This document shows, in pieces, positions 21,609 to 33,399 of a DNA stretch of 64,000 nt (positions within the stretch are counted from its first letter, which is position 1; the number at the start of each line of letters is the position of its first letter). The notes beneath the pieces are model-generated. The model was not told where the DNA came from, did not search any database, and saw only the letters and a program-made list of their open reading frames with translations. Location: positions 28,575,158 through 28,639,157 of the forward strand of contig CM017564.1 of assembly GCA_007844125.1 (NCBI GenBank), in the 5' to 3' direction. The translations under genes were made by a program, and so were the position numbers. The stretch is from Sinonovacula constricta (lineage: Eukaryota; Mollusca; Bivalvia; Cardiida; Solecurtidae).

Positions 21609-22098
21609 AGGGGGTATCCGACAGTTTGGATCCTATTTTAATTCTCTCAAACATCCACATCAATTATTGTTACATGAAAAAGAACCCTCAAGATGCATCT
21701 TAATGATGCCCAAGATCTATGCAAAATTTAAAAACATAACACTTCCTCGTCATTACAAACATGTAGTTTCTATCCGAGCCACGTTACACATTGAGCTATT
21801 TTTAAACTACGCAAACCACGTGATCACATTTGGGATTACGTTATATCTTTATCCGGGTAATTCGCTGTGATGTCGATATCTATTTTTAGGAGAAATTCCC
21901 ATTGTTCTCATTTATAGATTTGGAAAGAGTGAACATTTGGGGCGATTTTTCACTATTTGTACTAACAATAGAGGAAGTGTTTTAAATTTTCTTTGCTTAT
22001 ACCACATTATGTGTTAAATGAAATCATGACCAGATTCCCCCAGACAGGCGTACTTTTGCTATATATATTTGATTTAGGCAAAGTGTCGGCTGCCACCT
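21609..22098 (-). mobile_element. MITE family 1, copy 5
   Basis: The left end AGGGGGTATCCGACAGTTT and right end AAGTGTCGGCTGCCACCT are flanked by TCAA and TTAT, which are mutated TTAA. The core is in reverse orientation (CTATCCGAGCCACGTT at about 21771). Confidence 0.75.
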
Positions 22099-22289
22099 TT
22101 ATCATATGCATTTACATCACGTTTTCTGTACTTCATCCTGGATATATTCGCCTTCCACCGACAATCTACTGTACATGTCGAGTTTATACATGACACACAA
22201 ACATGTTAAATTCAACTAAGATCATGAGACGCTTAGTTTACACGTTACGTCATAGATGTTACAGTCTTTTTCATTGATTTCCCTTGTTT

Positions 22290-22430
22290 TTGTAGAATGA
22301 TTTATTTGCACTGGAATTTGTTATTGTCTATTATTTGTATTGTATGCTAAATTGCTCATTAACCGCTTAGAGCGGTAATGAGTACAGTAAAGTTAAGTTA
22401 AGTTAAATAAAGATTCATGCACATATTTCT
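22290..22430 (+). repeat. Possible 3' tail of a retroelement
   Basis: The hairpin ACCGCTTAGAGCGGT is followed by AGTTAAGTTAAGTTA and AATAAAG. A hairpin plus short tandem tail is typical of some LINE 3' ends. No reverse transcriptase is nearby, so this is tentative. Confidence 0.25.
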
Positions 22431-22782
22431 TTGATAGGATTATATATCCTTACAGGTTAGTGATATGATGTTGTTGTCTTATTAGCTTTGCGTTAATTAA
22501 TGTTATATTTATATATAGCATTTCAAATGCCCGCAACTAAATGTGTATTTTGGGTAAATTAGCAATATTTCACTGATGAATTACGTCGTTGCACCACGAA
22601 TAATTTACTTTACTTTACCTGCTTATTGTTATTTCTAAGCATCACGTATTTAAATCATTAATATAAATAATGTTGGCATAATTTAATCATTAATATATTG
22701 CATATCATAATGTTTGCATTATTAAAAAAACATTAATATATTGCATATAAATAATGTTTGCATAATGAGAGACATTAATGAA

Positions 22783-23155
22783 TAGTCTCCCCTGAATAAT
22801 CCTTCAAGGCAAATAGATCCTTTCATTTGTTTTACTCGGTTTTTATGCTTGTGCTCTTTGGAGTGCATGTTGACTTAATTGCCTTTCTTGAGATACGTAG
22901 GTTACCAATCATCAACAAACACTTCCATTTTCTTTTTTAAATAACAAATCTCTATAAGTATGTAAATGGATTTTAAGCTTATACTAATGCAAAAGTAATA
23001 AAATTTAACTGTTTTTTATTGCAATGTCTACAAAAGAACACGCGATAAAGTCCAAGAATTTCAATTAAAAGGACCCACATACCGTTCGGAATTCCTCGGA
23101 TATTATCTAAGAAGGGAGACGATTTCTATTTCACCAATGTACCCCATTAATTAAT
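22783..23155 (+). repeat. Dispersed repeat, copy 1 (partner at 50905-51285)
   Basis: The shared text includes TAGTCTCCCCTGAAT, GCTTGTGCTCTTTGGAGTG and AAATAACAAATCTCTATA, colinear over about 370 bp. The second copy lies in an intron of the Zasp-like gene. Ends and class are not determined. Confidence 0.85.
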
Positions 23156-24310
23156 GGCATTTGCTCATAAACATGTACGTGTCGGTGGCTCAGTAAAGCG
23201 AAAAGCTTTGATAGTGTTGTTCTTACAATTGTTCTTAGTCCAAAGAACCCACACCGATCTGGACACCGTAGGAATTGTTGTCATTTTGCCGGCTCTGCCA
23301 GGCTAGACCATGACATAAGCACATGCATGTGAACTCTCCTGCTTTCGGAAGGAGAATCCCTCTGTTGAATAATTTGAAAGTGAGGGGTGTTTTGCACATT
23401 TTCAGAAATCTTCATACTTGGAAACAGATACCTTCCTTCTTTGTTTATGTAAAACTAAGAAATCCCCCTCGTTGCAAGTAAAAATTTCCCATTTTGGCCT
23501 CAGAAAAAGTTCACAAGCACCGCATTTCATTATGTTCAACCTAAACGGTGATTCCAAGTACTGTAGTTATTGTAAAGTGCTTCATTCCCAGAGGCATTCT
23601 ATTAAATCAAGCCCATGTCTGATAGTAAACATGCATCGCTTCTCAGAGTTTCGTAAGTGTATTAGAACACATGTGCACATAGTTAACATTGCGTCGAGGC
23701 TGTAGTTTAAAGATTTGTTTACTTGTAGTTACACTCGGGACGCGTGTCGTACTTTCACGCAATCACTCTCTTTAAAATGTCGAATGGCCTATTCCCTAGC
23801 CCAGAGGCGGATGAGAAAATGTTGGTGTGTGTGTTTGCGTACATGTGTTTGTGTATGAACCAAGATCAACTTAATCGCTGTACATAATATACGATATATA
23901 TATATATATTATACCTCATTTGCATACGCCCTTCTATATTTAATATGACGTCATCCAGTCCATAAATCGCATATTGACCGGCTACCCGGTCCATAATTCT
24001 TATACAGACTGTTTATGACGTCATCCAGTTTGTTTGACTGTTTAAACTCGACTTTCTCGACGTGCGAATTTTACGATAACACAAACAGACGATATTGTCA
24101 AACTGTCAAAATGGCTAAGTGATTCGCCTCTTTATCGGAGACAGATTCAGTTAAACTCAGCGAATCTAAGGATTCAAAAAACACCGCGACAAAACTGAAG
24201 CTCTTCCGAACATATTTAGCAGAAAAAAAAGCCACGATTCTTCCTTTGAAATCTACACGAACGAAATTCTTAAAAGTCTTTTGTCTAGTAACATTTACTA
24301 TTTAATTTGA

Positions 24311-24988
24311 TCAACAAAAATGTAATATTAAAAGAAGAGCATCAATGTGGTGCTCTGTAACTGTCATGTAACTCTGTGTGCTGTTCGATGTCCAGGTGTC
24401 CGTGGTTATCGCCACTGACGTCACATCTTCCAACTGCGACAGAAGCCGTCGACGTTCTTCGTCGTATTTCTTTTCGATACGTGCTCGAATAGTCTGGCGG
24501 CAAGGGACCTTGAATGTCGGTGCAATGACAGGAATCATTTCCCGAAAGCCATCACTGTCCACGGCGCTGAGGGGAAGACAGTCCATGACGATCCAGTTCG
24601 GAAAGCGCTCATGTGTTTCGTTGGAGATTTGGGGAGGGGTGGTCATGACGCTGGTCAGAGTAGCTTGTTTCATGCCCGTCTTCGTAGGCGTGCTTGGAGG
24701 GTTGTACACGGTGTGTCTTTTCAGGTGGTTCCGCAGGTTTGTTGTTGTACCAAGGTATTTCATTTCTGATTTGCAGACATTGCAAGTGGCAATCTGCTTG
24801 TCTTCAGATTTAGTGAAATACATCCACACGTCGGAACTTGCTTGAGGAGGCATTTTTAGAGGTCTAGGTACAGGTGATACAGGATCGACTGTGAGACAAT
24901 TGTTGTTGTTGTTGTTGGAACTAGTTATATAAGGGTCTACTCGCCCTGTTGAGGGCTTTTTCATGACCCCGCCATGTTGCCCATGCAT
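24311..24988 (-). pseudogene. Truncated hAT-family (ZBED-like) transposase, N-terminal part
   Basis: The 225-codon frame starts with a low-complexity stretch. From about residue 46 it shows a BED zinc finger (WMYF, CNVCKSE, LRNHLKRH). The next block, LPLSAVDSDGFREMI then VPCRQTIRARIEKKYDEE and VAITTDTWTSNSTQSYMTVT, is the start of the RNase H-like catalytic region of hAT transposases. It stops soon after TEHHID, before most catalytic residues and the hAT dimerisation domain, so it cannot encode an active enzyme. I see no clear terminal repeats around it. It could be an exonised or domesticated fragment, but truncation is simpler. Confidence 0.85.
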
Positions 24989-26784
24989 GGCTTATATGTT
25001 GTATTCCGAAAATATTGCCTAAAGTGGGTCCTAATTAGGTACCTAGTTTATGTACCCATTTACTGAAAAATGGTTTAATTTGGTATTTTTGGATCTTACG
25101 GGGGATTGAGCATGTTTTTAGTGAATTCCACTCCCTAAATCATGGCTCGATCCCCTGACACTAGGATCCAATGAGATTAGTTTATTTTATTTTTACCATA
25201 AAAAGGTTCCCCGTTTTTAACGTACCTCTTCCCCTAACGAAATTGTGAGATAGTGGGGAAGGGGTGCACCTTTAAGGGACCTGTGTAGCTAATAAGCTGG
25301 GTATTTAATAGTTACTGTGAGACAATTAGGCCAACACGCAGGTTTTAATTAGGAGAATCGCTCAAGTGAACAACCAATTATGAATTCTGATTGGTTGGTG
25401 GTCAGATCTTTGTTAATTGTTTATTGTCTGGTAAAAAGAGTATCGGTCTGGTATTAATCCGAAGCCATAAAATGTCAATTAGCGACACTTTGTTACAAAT
25501 ACACACGTAGCAATTACGGATTGCGATTGGTTAGTGTCAGAATTACCAGATTTATCTTGTTACATGTCAATTAGCAAGACCATCAAGTTAAAAAATACCC
25601 CCTGCGCTAAAACAACAAGTTTATTTTAGCTGGAATGGGTATCAATTATAAAATATGTACACTTAGTAAAACAAAGTAATATAATGACTTGAGATTAAAT
25701 TGTTTATTTAGCATACATGTTTCAAAGATATAATAAATAAAGTTTGAGAATTTTGCATAATACACTCAATAGCTTGCTGACTATAGTTTATATGTCAAAA
25801 ATAAACATGCAAAATTGACCACTCCGTTGATAATTTGTTTTTCGTTTTGACTTTTGAATTTTTATGAATTAGTGTCCTCTCCCAAATTATAGTAGATTCT
25901 GAATGGCGACTTTGAAAGTAACACATTGATAAGACTTTTAGGAAAATAGGAACACATTTCATACGTATATAAAATTATAAATAACTGTGTATTTGTATTT
26001 AACATTCATTAAAAAATGTTTGCAAAAGAACAACGATTGGAGTAATTTACGCGGAGGAAAACGTTATCGAAATGTACTACTGATGTCGCGCTTTGAAAGG
26101 TTAAATGCCGATGAATATATAGAATTGTTTTACTCGTGTAGGCTTATGACGTCGAGAAAATTATCGAGCAGAAAATCGCGGGGACAGAAAATCGCAGCTG
26201 TCGAGGTATTGTATGGGAATGAAATACCCATGTGCCGTACAGTGGTTATAAGAAAGTAAAACTAAAAAAGTGATCTTGTTGTGTAATTAAAAAAAGTAAG
26301 TTCTGGTGGACTGTAATGAAAAATAACGCATGGTATAATGTGCTGCATTAATTAACGGCGATCCCGACTGAAGAGAGTAGAATCAGTCTTCCGTAACTAG
26401 ACTAGCTGACTGCCCCATTAACTGACATGTGTGTTTATTGTAAACTGAGAACCTGTTTTCACAGCTGTGCGTGTGATGTAACTGGGTCTAGGTGGCGCGA
26501 GGTGACATAATACTCTGGATTGTATACTGTTATCCGGTATGCGGACAAAATCCACATGAACCAGATAGCCGAAATCGTAGAATACTCACTCCCACCCCAC
26601 CCCTCTACACACCGCCATCGTGCTTCAGTCGTCTGATGACAACTAGAGAAATACGATTTTATTATTTTTTACTTTATTAACAAACGTTAATAAGTGAATA
26701 AAAATTATTAGATATTCGAATCCTTTGATCTCTATTCGAATACCGCCATGATATTCGAATATTCGTTAACATCCCTAACATATA

Positions 26785-26970
26785 TATATATGGACCCTAA
26801 CATCGACCTTAGCAGTCAACCGACAAAATTCGCTGTAGCCTATCATTTTAGCTTATACATGTATGTGTTTTCACAGAATTCTACTCTTTTACCTGGTTGG
26901 TTAGGGAGGGATGCATCCCTCCCGACCACCACCCCTCACACCACCACCAATCCATCCCTGCCCTAGCCCT
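26785..26970. mobile_element. Remnant of hAT-like MITE
   Basis: It shares GCAGTCAACCGACAAAATTC, TTTTCACAGAATTCTACTCT and a right end CCATCCCTG with the 11216-11460 element. The left end is lost. Confidence 0.5.
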
Positions 26971-27092
26971 TCTCTACAAAAAACAACAACAACGAGTTCT
27001 ACATTTTTTTGTGGTAATTTCATTTTAACTGACATTTTTGTCTTGTTTTTTTTTCACATATTCTATACGCTGTGGTAGAAAACTAGGGCACA

Positions 27093-29862
27093 TATTATCG
27101 TCGTATTATTTACATATCCGGGAGCAACGCAAAAGGGCATATGTGCGGTAATTCTGAATACCGAAAGACACTTGTTTACTGAAAGATACCGAAAGAGATT
27201 AATAACCGAAATACACTTAATAAATTGAAATTAAAGCATAATTTATTTAGTAAACATGTTGAAATGCCAAAGATTAATTATAATATAAATAAGCTTTTGA
27301 TAGTTATACGACATTTTTTACAAATGCCGTGAGAAGTACACAAACTAGATAAATACCATTTAACTGGTACATGAATTTGATTACCGAAATACAATTAATA
27401 CATTGACATTAAAGCATAATTTGCTGTTTAATTGAGTAAATATGTTGAAATAAAAGTGTATGAATTAAATGTCAAAGATTCGTTGTAATAGAAATAAGCT
27501 TTTGATAGTTATAAGTTTTACAAATGCCGTGAGAAGAACACAAACATGACAAATACCATTTAATTGCTAACCTGACTGTGTTAAGTTATTATGTGGTTGT
27601 GATCGGTATAGTTAGAACATTGTAAAAAACTTATTGTAAAAAAGCAATAAAAACAACATACATAAGTATTATGGTATACATGAGATATTATTACTTATGC
27701 CTTTTTTGTCTGAAGTCATTCTGAAAAACATCAATACTATGTTGTAAAACAATCAACTACAAAACCGTCTCCAGATAACTGAAATACTGTTGGTAGGAAG
27801 ATAAACCCAATAAACAAACAAACAATTAACAAAATTCAAGTTCAAGAAGAAGACAATAAATACATATCATATATATACTTAAATACTGTCAACTTACCTT
27901 GCCGAAACATACATGTATACAATCAAAATACATAAATCCATTCATATCAAGAATAGCTGCGCAGAAAATAACACACCTCATTTAACAGAAAAAGGCAGTG
28001 AAAAGATAGCATGGTTTTATAAAATGAATACAAATAATACACCACATTATGAGAATCTGATGTTAATGTCGTGCATATTTAATGCATATTTAATGCGAGG
28101 GCCATTCAACTGAACGTCCTACCCGACTATCAATCTAGCATCTAGTTATATTTGTAAAAAAACCAAACAAAAAACAATTATATATAGACATATGAACATA
28201 TGTAAACAAATAAGTTTAGTTACAGACATCTAAACATATGTAAACAAATAAGTTTAGTTACAGACATCTAAACATATGTAAACAAATAAGTTTAGTTAAA
28301 CTGAACCTATAAGCTGATTTTGCACAGAAGACTCTGTAAGGTGTTCTTTTGTCGGTGCATATTTAATGCGTGGGCCGTTCAGACTGCTGAGCGTCCTATC
28401 CGACTTCCAATATATACATGAAATAAATAGAAATAGAATAAAATAATTTAATGTTTACTGCATTAAGGAATAAAAATTGACGTTTCAACTGCCCTAAATG
28501 ATAAAAGAATGTTGACGAGGACTTGAATATCTGACCTATATTCCATTATTATTGTAATTATATGAAATAGGTATCACTGTTTGTGTTTTTTCAATGGCAT
28601 TGTCACTGTCCCTACATTTACTTTTCGCTTTCTTTGACCTGTTTTTTGTTCCGTCCGTGCGCGGTGCCACTACAGAAGATTGATCATTTGAGGATGTGAC
28701 ATTCTATCTGCCTTTATTACAAAAGATCGGTACTTTTGTACGAATTATTTCTTTGTTGTTCTGTCATAGCAATCCACGTAATTTTGAAACCTGAAAATGC
28801 TTGTGCGAAGCAGCAAGGCAGATATCAGAATTCTTAATAATCACACTTGCTTAACGCAAACTGCTTTTTTTCTTTTGTTTACTTTAGTTCAGAAGTCTCA
28901 AAGATTAAAAGACATTATAAATCTTCCATCAGAGGCGAAGCAGTTATTTTAGCAATTTGCACATCGAATTATCAGTTCTGATTAACGAATTGTTAATCAA
29001 TTAATCAATTTAAAGTACGAGTGTGATAAATTTGATTGGTAATTAAAGGTGCTGTTGTTGTGTTATTTATATTTTATGTAAAATGCGTCAACAAAAAGCA
29101 TTTATTGACGATCAGGAGATGTAAAAACATGCTTGATCTTGTAAATTAGGATTTGAAAAAAAAGAGCTGTTTCATTTCATTTTTATTTATTTGCTAAACA
29201 GTACAATAGTTCTGCAGTAAAAAGTCACAAACTAAGAGGTGCATTTTAAGGTTTTCATAAAGCTAGCTTTGATTAAGCAGTTCAAAACTTTAATTCCTCC
29301 TTCATTAAAATCTGGATGAACCAAGTCCTTGTTGTAGTGTTTGGGATATTTCAGCTTCTTTTCAACATTCACATAGTCTTCCCCAAAATGGGAGTGTTAT
29401 AACAAACAGTATTCACTTTGTATCTCGAATTACAATTAGACACAATTAGTTTATCACTAATTAATTCTATCATTAATTAAATGATTGTTAAGCATCCACT
29501 GCGCTTTGATTGCAATCAAACAATAAAATATAAACAAACAATTAAATATAATAGACAATAAAACGTTTCACCGAAATTTTTCTTTAGCTTTGTCAAAGGG
29601 AAAACAACTCAGACAACAAGGCAATACGCAACATGACTTCGTACTACAAAAAATTAAAAACACATTAAATTGCAACGAGACTTTGGTATTTATTTCATAT
29701 ACTAATATTTCAACATATTAAATAAATAAAACAACAAATGATGCTTTAATTACATTTTATTAAGTGTATTTCGGTAAAACAAAGTCTCTTTCAGTATTCA
29801 GAAGTACCGCACATATGCACTTTTTCGCTGCTCCCGAATATGTAAATAATACGACGATAATA
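27093..29862. mobile_element. 2.8-kb element bounded by roughly 170-bp inverted repeats
   Basis: The left part (27093-27260, TATTATCGTCGTATTATTTA and onward) matches the reverse complement of 29700-29862 at moderate identity over about 170 bp. Just inside the left arm, a roughly 195-bp segment (AAAGCATAATTT, AATAAGCTTTTGATAGTTAT, AAATGCCGTGAGAAG) is duplicated at 27235-27360 and 27410-27560. No transposase frame is found between the arms. Target duplication is uncertain. Confidence 0.65.
28184..28300. repeat. 38-bp tandem repeat, three copies
   Basis: The unit reads CATATGTAAACAAATAAGTT plus TAGTTACAGACATCTAAA. The copies are nearly identical and lie inside the 27093-29862 element. Confidence 0.9.
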
Positions 29863-30241
29863 AAACTAAGACGTTTCTAATGTCACTTAAGAGTTTGTTT
29901 TTTGTCTGGTAAAAAACAGACTCAGCTGGGATATGTGTTACATGCACTTTCTTAAATTTTGTAGGTTCAATATTTGTTTAAACATAGTCACATTTATACA
30001 GCGTGTCTTTGCATAAAACATAAACACTCATTCATAAGCAGACTCTACAATTAATGTTTCATCGTCGATGTCAACAATGTAAGCACATGCACAACATCCA
30101 TACTTGAATTTAGAACGTGAGTTATTTTTACGTAATAAGTAATGTATACGAATAATTGATTCTTTTTATCAGCATGAAGCAAACATAGCAAATAATTAGG
30201 TATCTGCCATTATTACTAGACACCTAATGCTTGAAGCTTAC

Positions 30242-30604
30242 CTCATAGATTGTTGTAAGCCGAAGCCGGTAGAAGATGGGCACGAAAATATGGGCCGCCA
30301 TACCACAAGCAAAAGCGTAGGACAGCCCGATCCACCAATAGATTGTTGTGTAGTTGTACATTTCCGCCGGAGTTCCTAGAAGCGTAATAGCCGACATAAA
30401 ACTCGCCAATAGCGACATGGAAACAGGCACGAAGTTCATCTTGCCACCGGCCAACAAGAACAATTTTGTATCGTTTATTTTCCTGTCTTTGATCGCGTAG
30501 AAGAAACCTATGAATGTCGAAAAAGCCAAAGTGGCACCGAATATTACATAATCCACAACGGAAAACGTATTTTTATGCCCTGTTTGAAAACTGTACCCAG
30601 CCAT
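30242..30604 (-). CDS. SLC5A8-like: SLC5A8/12-like sodium-coupled monocarboxylate transporter, exon 1 (363 nt, start codon)
   Basis: This is the first coding exon of a sodium/solute symporter. Relatives import monocarboxylates such as lactate with Na+ across the plasma membrane. I chose the ATG at 30604 (context GAAGATGG, A at -3 and G at +4). The in-frame codon five triplets upstream is GTG. The 121 residues contain a first helix (about 16-38), the family segment FLLAGGKMNFVPVSMSLLAS (49-68), then FMSAITLLGTPAEMYNY (about 69-85) and a further helix (about 88-111). FMSAxTxLGTPxE is typical of the SMCT subgroup. The exon ends TTIYE before donor GTAAGC and joins in phase to YLEMRF of exon 2. 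The six exons give about 281 residues, roughly half of a 600-residue family member. Paralogue identity (SLC5A5, 6, 8 or 12) cannot be fixed from this half. Confidence 0.93.
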
Positions 30605-31159
30605 CTTCGGTTGTTTCACGTAGATCTAGCTAACAGAAAGTGTCCCAGGAGCTTCTGGTAGTCCGATTATACCACTGACTGTTTATCACGCCTCAGTGTG
30701 GCGGTTTGATAACACGTCCTGGTGGCTTCAAATGGCTTTGTTGTCAATTTACGACTTGTTACTGTCATCATTCCATCTTCATTCGTCTTGTCACATTCTC
30801 ATTCTGCCCTCTGCTCTCTGCTCTCGTGCTGATCACATCTAGCTCGCTCATCGCTCGCGATTAAGCTCTAGATTGTAAATTACTTTAGTGCTTTAATATA
30901 TCTAAAGTGTTTACAGATCACATTGTGTTATTCAGTTCTTTATAGTGATTTTCTTTCGCTCGGATATCTAGATATCGGAAAAGGAAAAAAAAAGAACAAG
31001 AAAAGAATCAAAGAGTTGCACAGAAAGCACGGAAAAGTAAAGATACTGAAAAGCTTGATAAGTATATTTGCAAACACAAACTCTTTTTTGCACGCCCCCA
31101 CCCCCTCACCTTTTATTGCACCATTGTATTATATTGTATTTGCATTTGATATTAGAAAT
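30605..31159. other. Upstream region of the SLC5 gene
   Basis: This should hold the 5' UTR and promoter of the minus-strand SLC5 gene. I see no TATA box at a convincing position. Alternating CTCTGCTCTC sequence near 30812 is the only feature I noted. Confidence 0.4.
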
Positions 31160-31396
31160 ATGGAGTATCTTAACACCCCAAATGGGAAAAGAAACAGAAG
31201 CAGCAATCCATCAGAGTCATCGGATGAGTCCCATCTTGCAAAGGTATTGAGGCTCAATGATAGTGACGTTAGCCAACCTGCCTCTCCGAAGGCAGTATTA
31301 TCCATGCCAAACACCTCCTGGCTCTTAAAGGCATCTCGAAAGGAATGTGGTATCCCACTGAGCCAGGCCCCCACATGCTATGACCAGACCTGCTAA
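31160..31396 (+). CDS. Short open frame of unknown nature (78 codons)
   Basis: A reading frame begins MEYLNTPNGKRNRSSNPSES and ends at TAA after CYDQTC. It is rich in Ser, Asn and basic residues, and the upstream TTTGATATTAG could serve as a splice acceptor. The first half looks like an unstructured N-terminus such as those of LINE ORF1 proteins or nuclear proteins, but I do not recognise the family. It may be a gene fragment or chance. Confidence 0.25.
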   Translation: MEYLNTPNGKRNRSSNPSESSDESHLAKVLRLNDSDVSQPASPKAVLSMPNTSWLLKASRKECGIPLSQAPTCYDQTC

Positions 31397-32184
31397 TTGC
31401 TGGTCATCACTGCAGGGAGTCTTTAGCCAACATAGTACTAATCTGTCACAGTAATGCCTCTGATGGGTTAATGCAAAACTAAATTACCTGCTAGTATGGA
31501 TGTGAGACAGTAGGCTAGTTTTGCACAAAGCCACAAACATTATTGTTAGTGATAATGTGGGTTATTTACTATATGATTCCTTACAAATTCTTTATTGCAT
31601 TAATTACTAGGTGTCAATTTTGTAACTGCAAGATTATGTATTTATTTCATAGCTAAATATTTAATTTTGAAAATACATAAGAGATACAAGTTTTAGTATT
31701 CAAAATGACTCCAAAGGACATTACTCTGACAATGAATGACTTTTTAAATTGCTTTTGTTAGAAACGTTTCGTTACACTTTACAAATCAAAATAAAATATA
31801 ACTTTAAATATATATGAGAACTAAAAGAATGAAAGAAATAACAAAATGTATAAGAAATAACAAAATCAACCAACAAAGTAAGAAAGAAAACAAATAAAGA
31901 TATATATATATATATATTGGATTGCGTAATTGGTATATTCACAACTGTTTCCTTTACAAACTGTGAATGACTATGTTCAATCCCAAGATATAGCATACAT
32001 ACACTTGGATCTTGAACAATACCTGTGTGACAGACACATCGTTACAGACTGTGGCAGCCTGGCTTATCAGAAAACAGATGCCCTCACATGCTGGGTGGGG
32101 CAATAAATGGGGGGGTCACTTATATAAGGCTTTTGAGATGCCTTTAACAACAACGACTTGTTACTGTTGTAAGCACCCCTTTAA

Positions 32185-32911
32185 AGGTGGTAAACGACAA
32201 TTTGCCATTATCAGTCAACAAAAACTTCGCCCTGTTTTGGTGGAATTTGGGCACAATTTATGCAAAAGCCCATGTATTTGGTCTTAAGAAAGACGATTGT
32301 GAACACTACCTCCATTATTAGGAATCCCTTTTCATATCTATAGATAAGGACGACCGGGATTTCTTCTAAAAAAGATACCGACGACCGAGCGAATTACCCG
32401 GATGATAAACGCAATCACATATGTTTGTTTGGTTTATTGTCCCACCAACAATATTTTAGTTACCTGGAGACGGTGTCCACTTGAAGCAGATATAATGCAG
32501 CCTTCACTGTGTATAGCATGCCGTGAACACCTGGCATGATACCACACCCAGTCATACTACCTTTATATTTGCTTGAGCAAGGGAGCTATGCTACTGCCAT
32601 TTTTAACGACTAAGATATGTCGCGGCCTGGGATCGAACCCGGGCCTCCCGTACCTGGAGCAGACGATCTACCGATTGCGCTACCAGGTCCGTTGATCACA
32701 TATGTCAGTTTTCTTAGTTTAAAAATAGCTAACTGTGCAGCGTGGCTTAGATAGGAAACACGTGTTTGTAATGACACTTATGGTGATATGCTCAACTTGT
32801 CAAACATATGTTGGACATGAATTAACAGCATTTTGCGAAAACTTCTCAGGGAACAGCAATTTATACCAGCTTGTGCGAGAGAAAAAATGTCCAAACTGTC
32901 GATTACCACCT
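32185..32911 (+). mobile_element. MITE family 1, copy 6, interrupted by a SINE
   Basis: TTAA-AGGTGGTAAACGACAATTT at the left and AACTGTCGATTACCACCT-TTAA at the right bound the element. Removing the SINE at 32425-32694 restores the family core across the join (ATCACATATGT then CAGTTTTCTTAG). Confidence 0.85.
32425..32694 (-). mobile_element. SINE type C nested in a MITE, with 11-bp target duplication
   Basis: ATCACATATGT is present at 32414-32424 and 32695-32705, directly flanking a full SINE. The tRNA-like head (minus strand) has B box GGGTTCGATCCC, and the body has GGTGTCCACTTGAAGCAGAT. This copy gives the boundaries of the type C SINE, about 270 bp. Confidence 0.9.
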
Positions 32912-33119
32912 TTAATATATCACAACTTTCATGCGGTACAAATGTATTTTTAAAGCTGTTTCTATTACAAATGGATGTCTACTTACAGATTTAAATTCGT
33001 AGTTGTTCACACACCTGTATTCGATTTTAGTGTATTTTCTTAGTTATTTGTATGACTGAATTACAACGTAAACTGTATTTTTAATAACTGTTCTCAAAAG
33101 CACAAGATTTATCCGACGT

Positions 33120-33395
33120 TTCGGATTGGGGGGGGGGGGGGGCATGAGCATGACGTCAACGATATATATATACATATATACAGTAAGGGGCCCTTACTTC
33201 GGTCTAAGCAGTCAACAGAAAAAAATACTGTAAAAGCTTAGTATTTTTAAGCTCGCATGTGTGTTGTCATAACTCAACTCTTGTACCTGGTTTGGGGGTG
33301 GTGAGGTAGGGGGGGGGGGGGGAGGCGGGGGGCGGGGGGCGGGAGGCGGAGGGTGCATCCGCCACCCCCCTTAAATCTGTCCCTGCTGATGAGTT
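33120..33395. repeat. G-rich tract and hAT-like MITE remnant
   Basis: Poly-G runs at about 33127-33142 and 33310-33350 flank a segment related to 11216-11460 (AAGCAGTCAACAGAAAAAAA). The right end reads ACCCCCCTTAAATCTGTCCCTG. The long G runs could form quadruplexes. Confidence 0.5.
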
Positions 33396-33399
33396 ACAC

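Larger units (their letters stand above)
7045..30241 (-). other. SLC5 intron 1 (about 23.2 kb)
   Basis: It runs from exon 1 (donor GTAAGC at 30241) to exon 2 (acceptor at 7045). The flanking exons are contiguous in the protein (TTIYE to YLEMRF), so no coding exon is missing here. It contains most of the mobile elements listed below. Stretches at 9000-11200, 17430-18420, 23160-24300 and 25000-27090 show nothing I can name beyond AT-rich sequence. Confidence 0.8.

Noticed and set aside
26161..26259. Basic C-terminus of a 90-codon frame at 25987-26259 as a nuclear protein
   Set aside because: No family similarity, no splice signals, and composition like the flanking intron.
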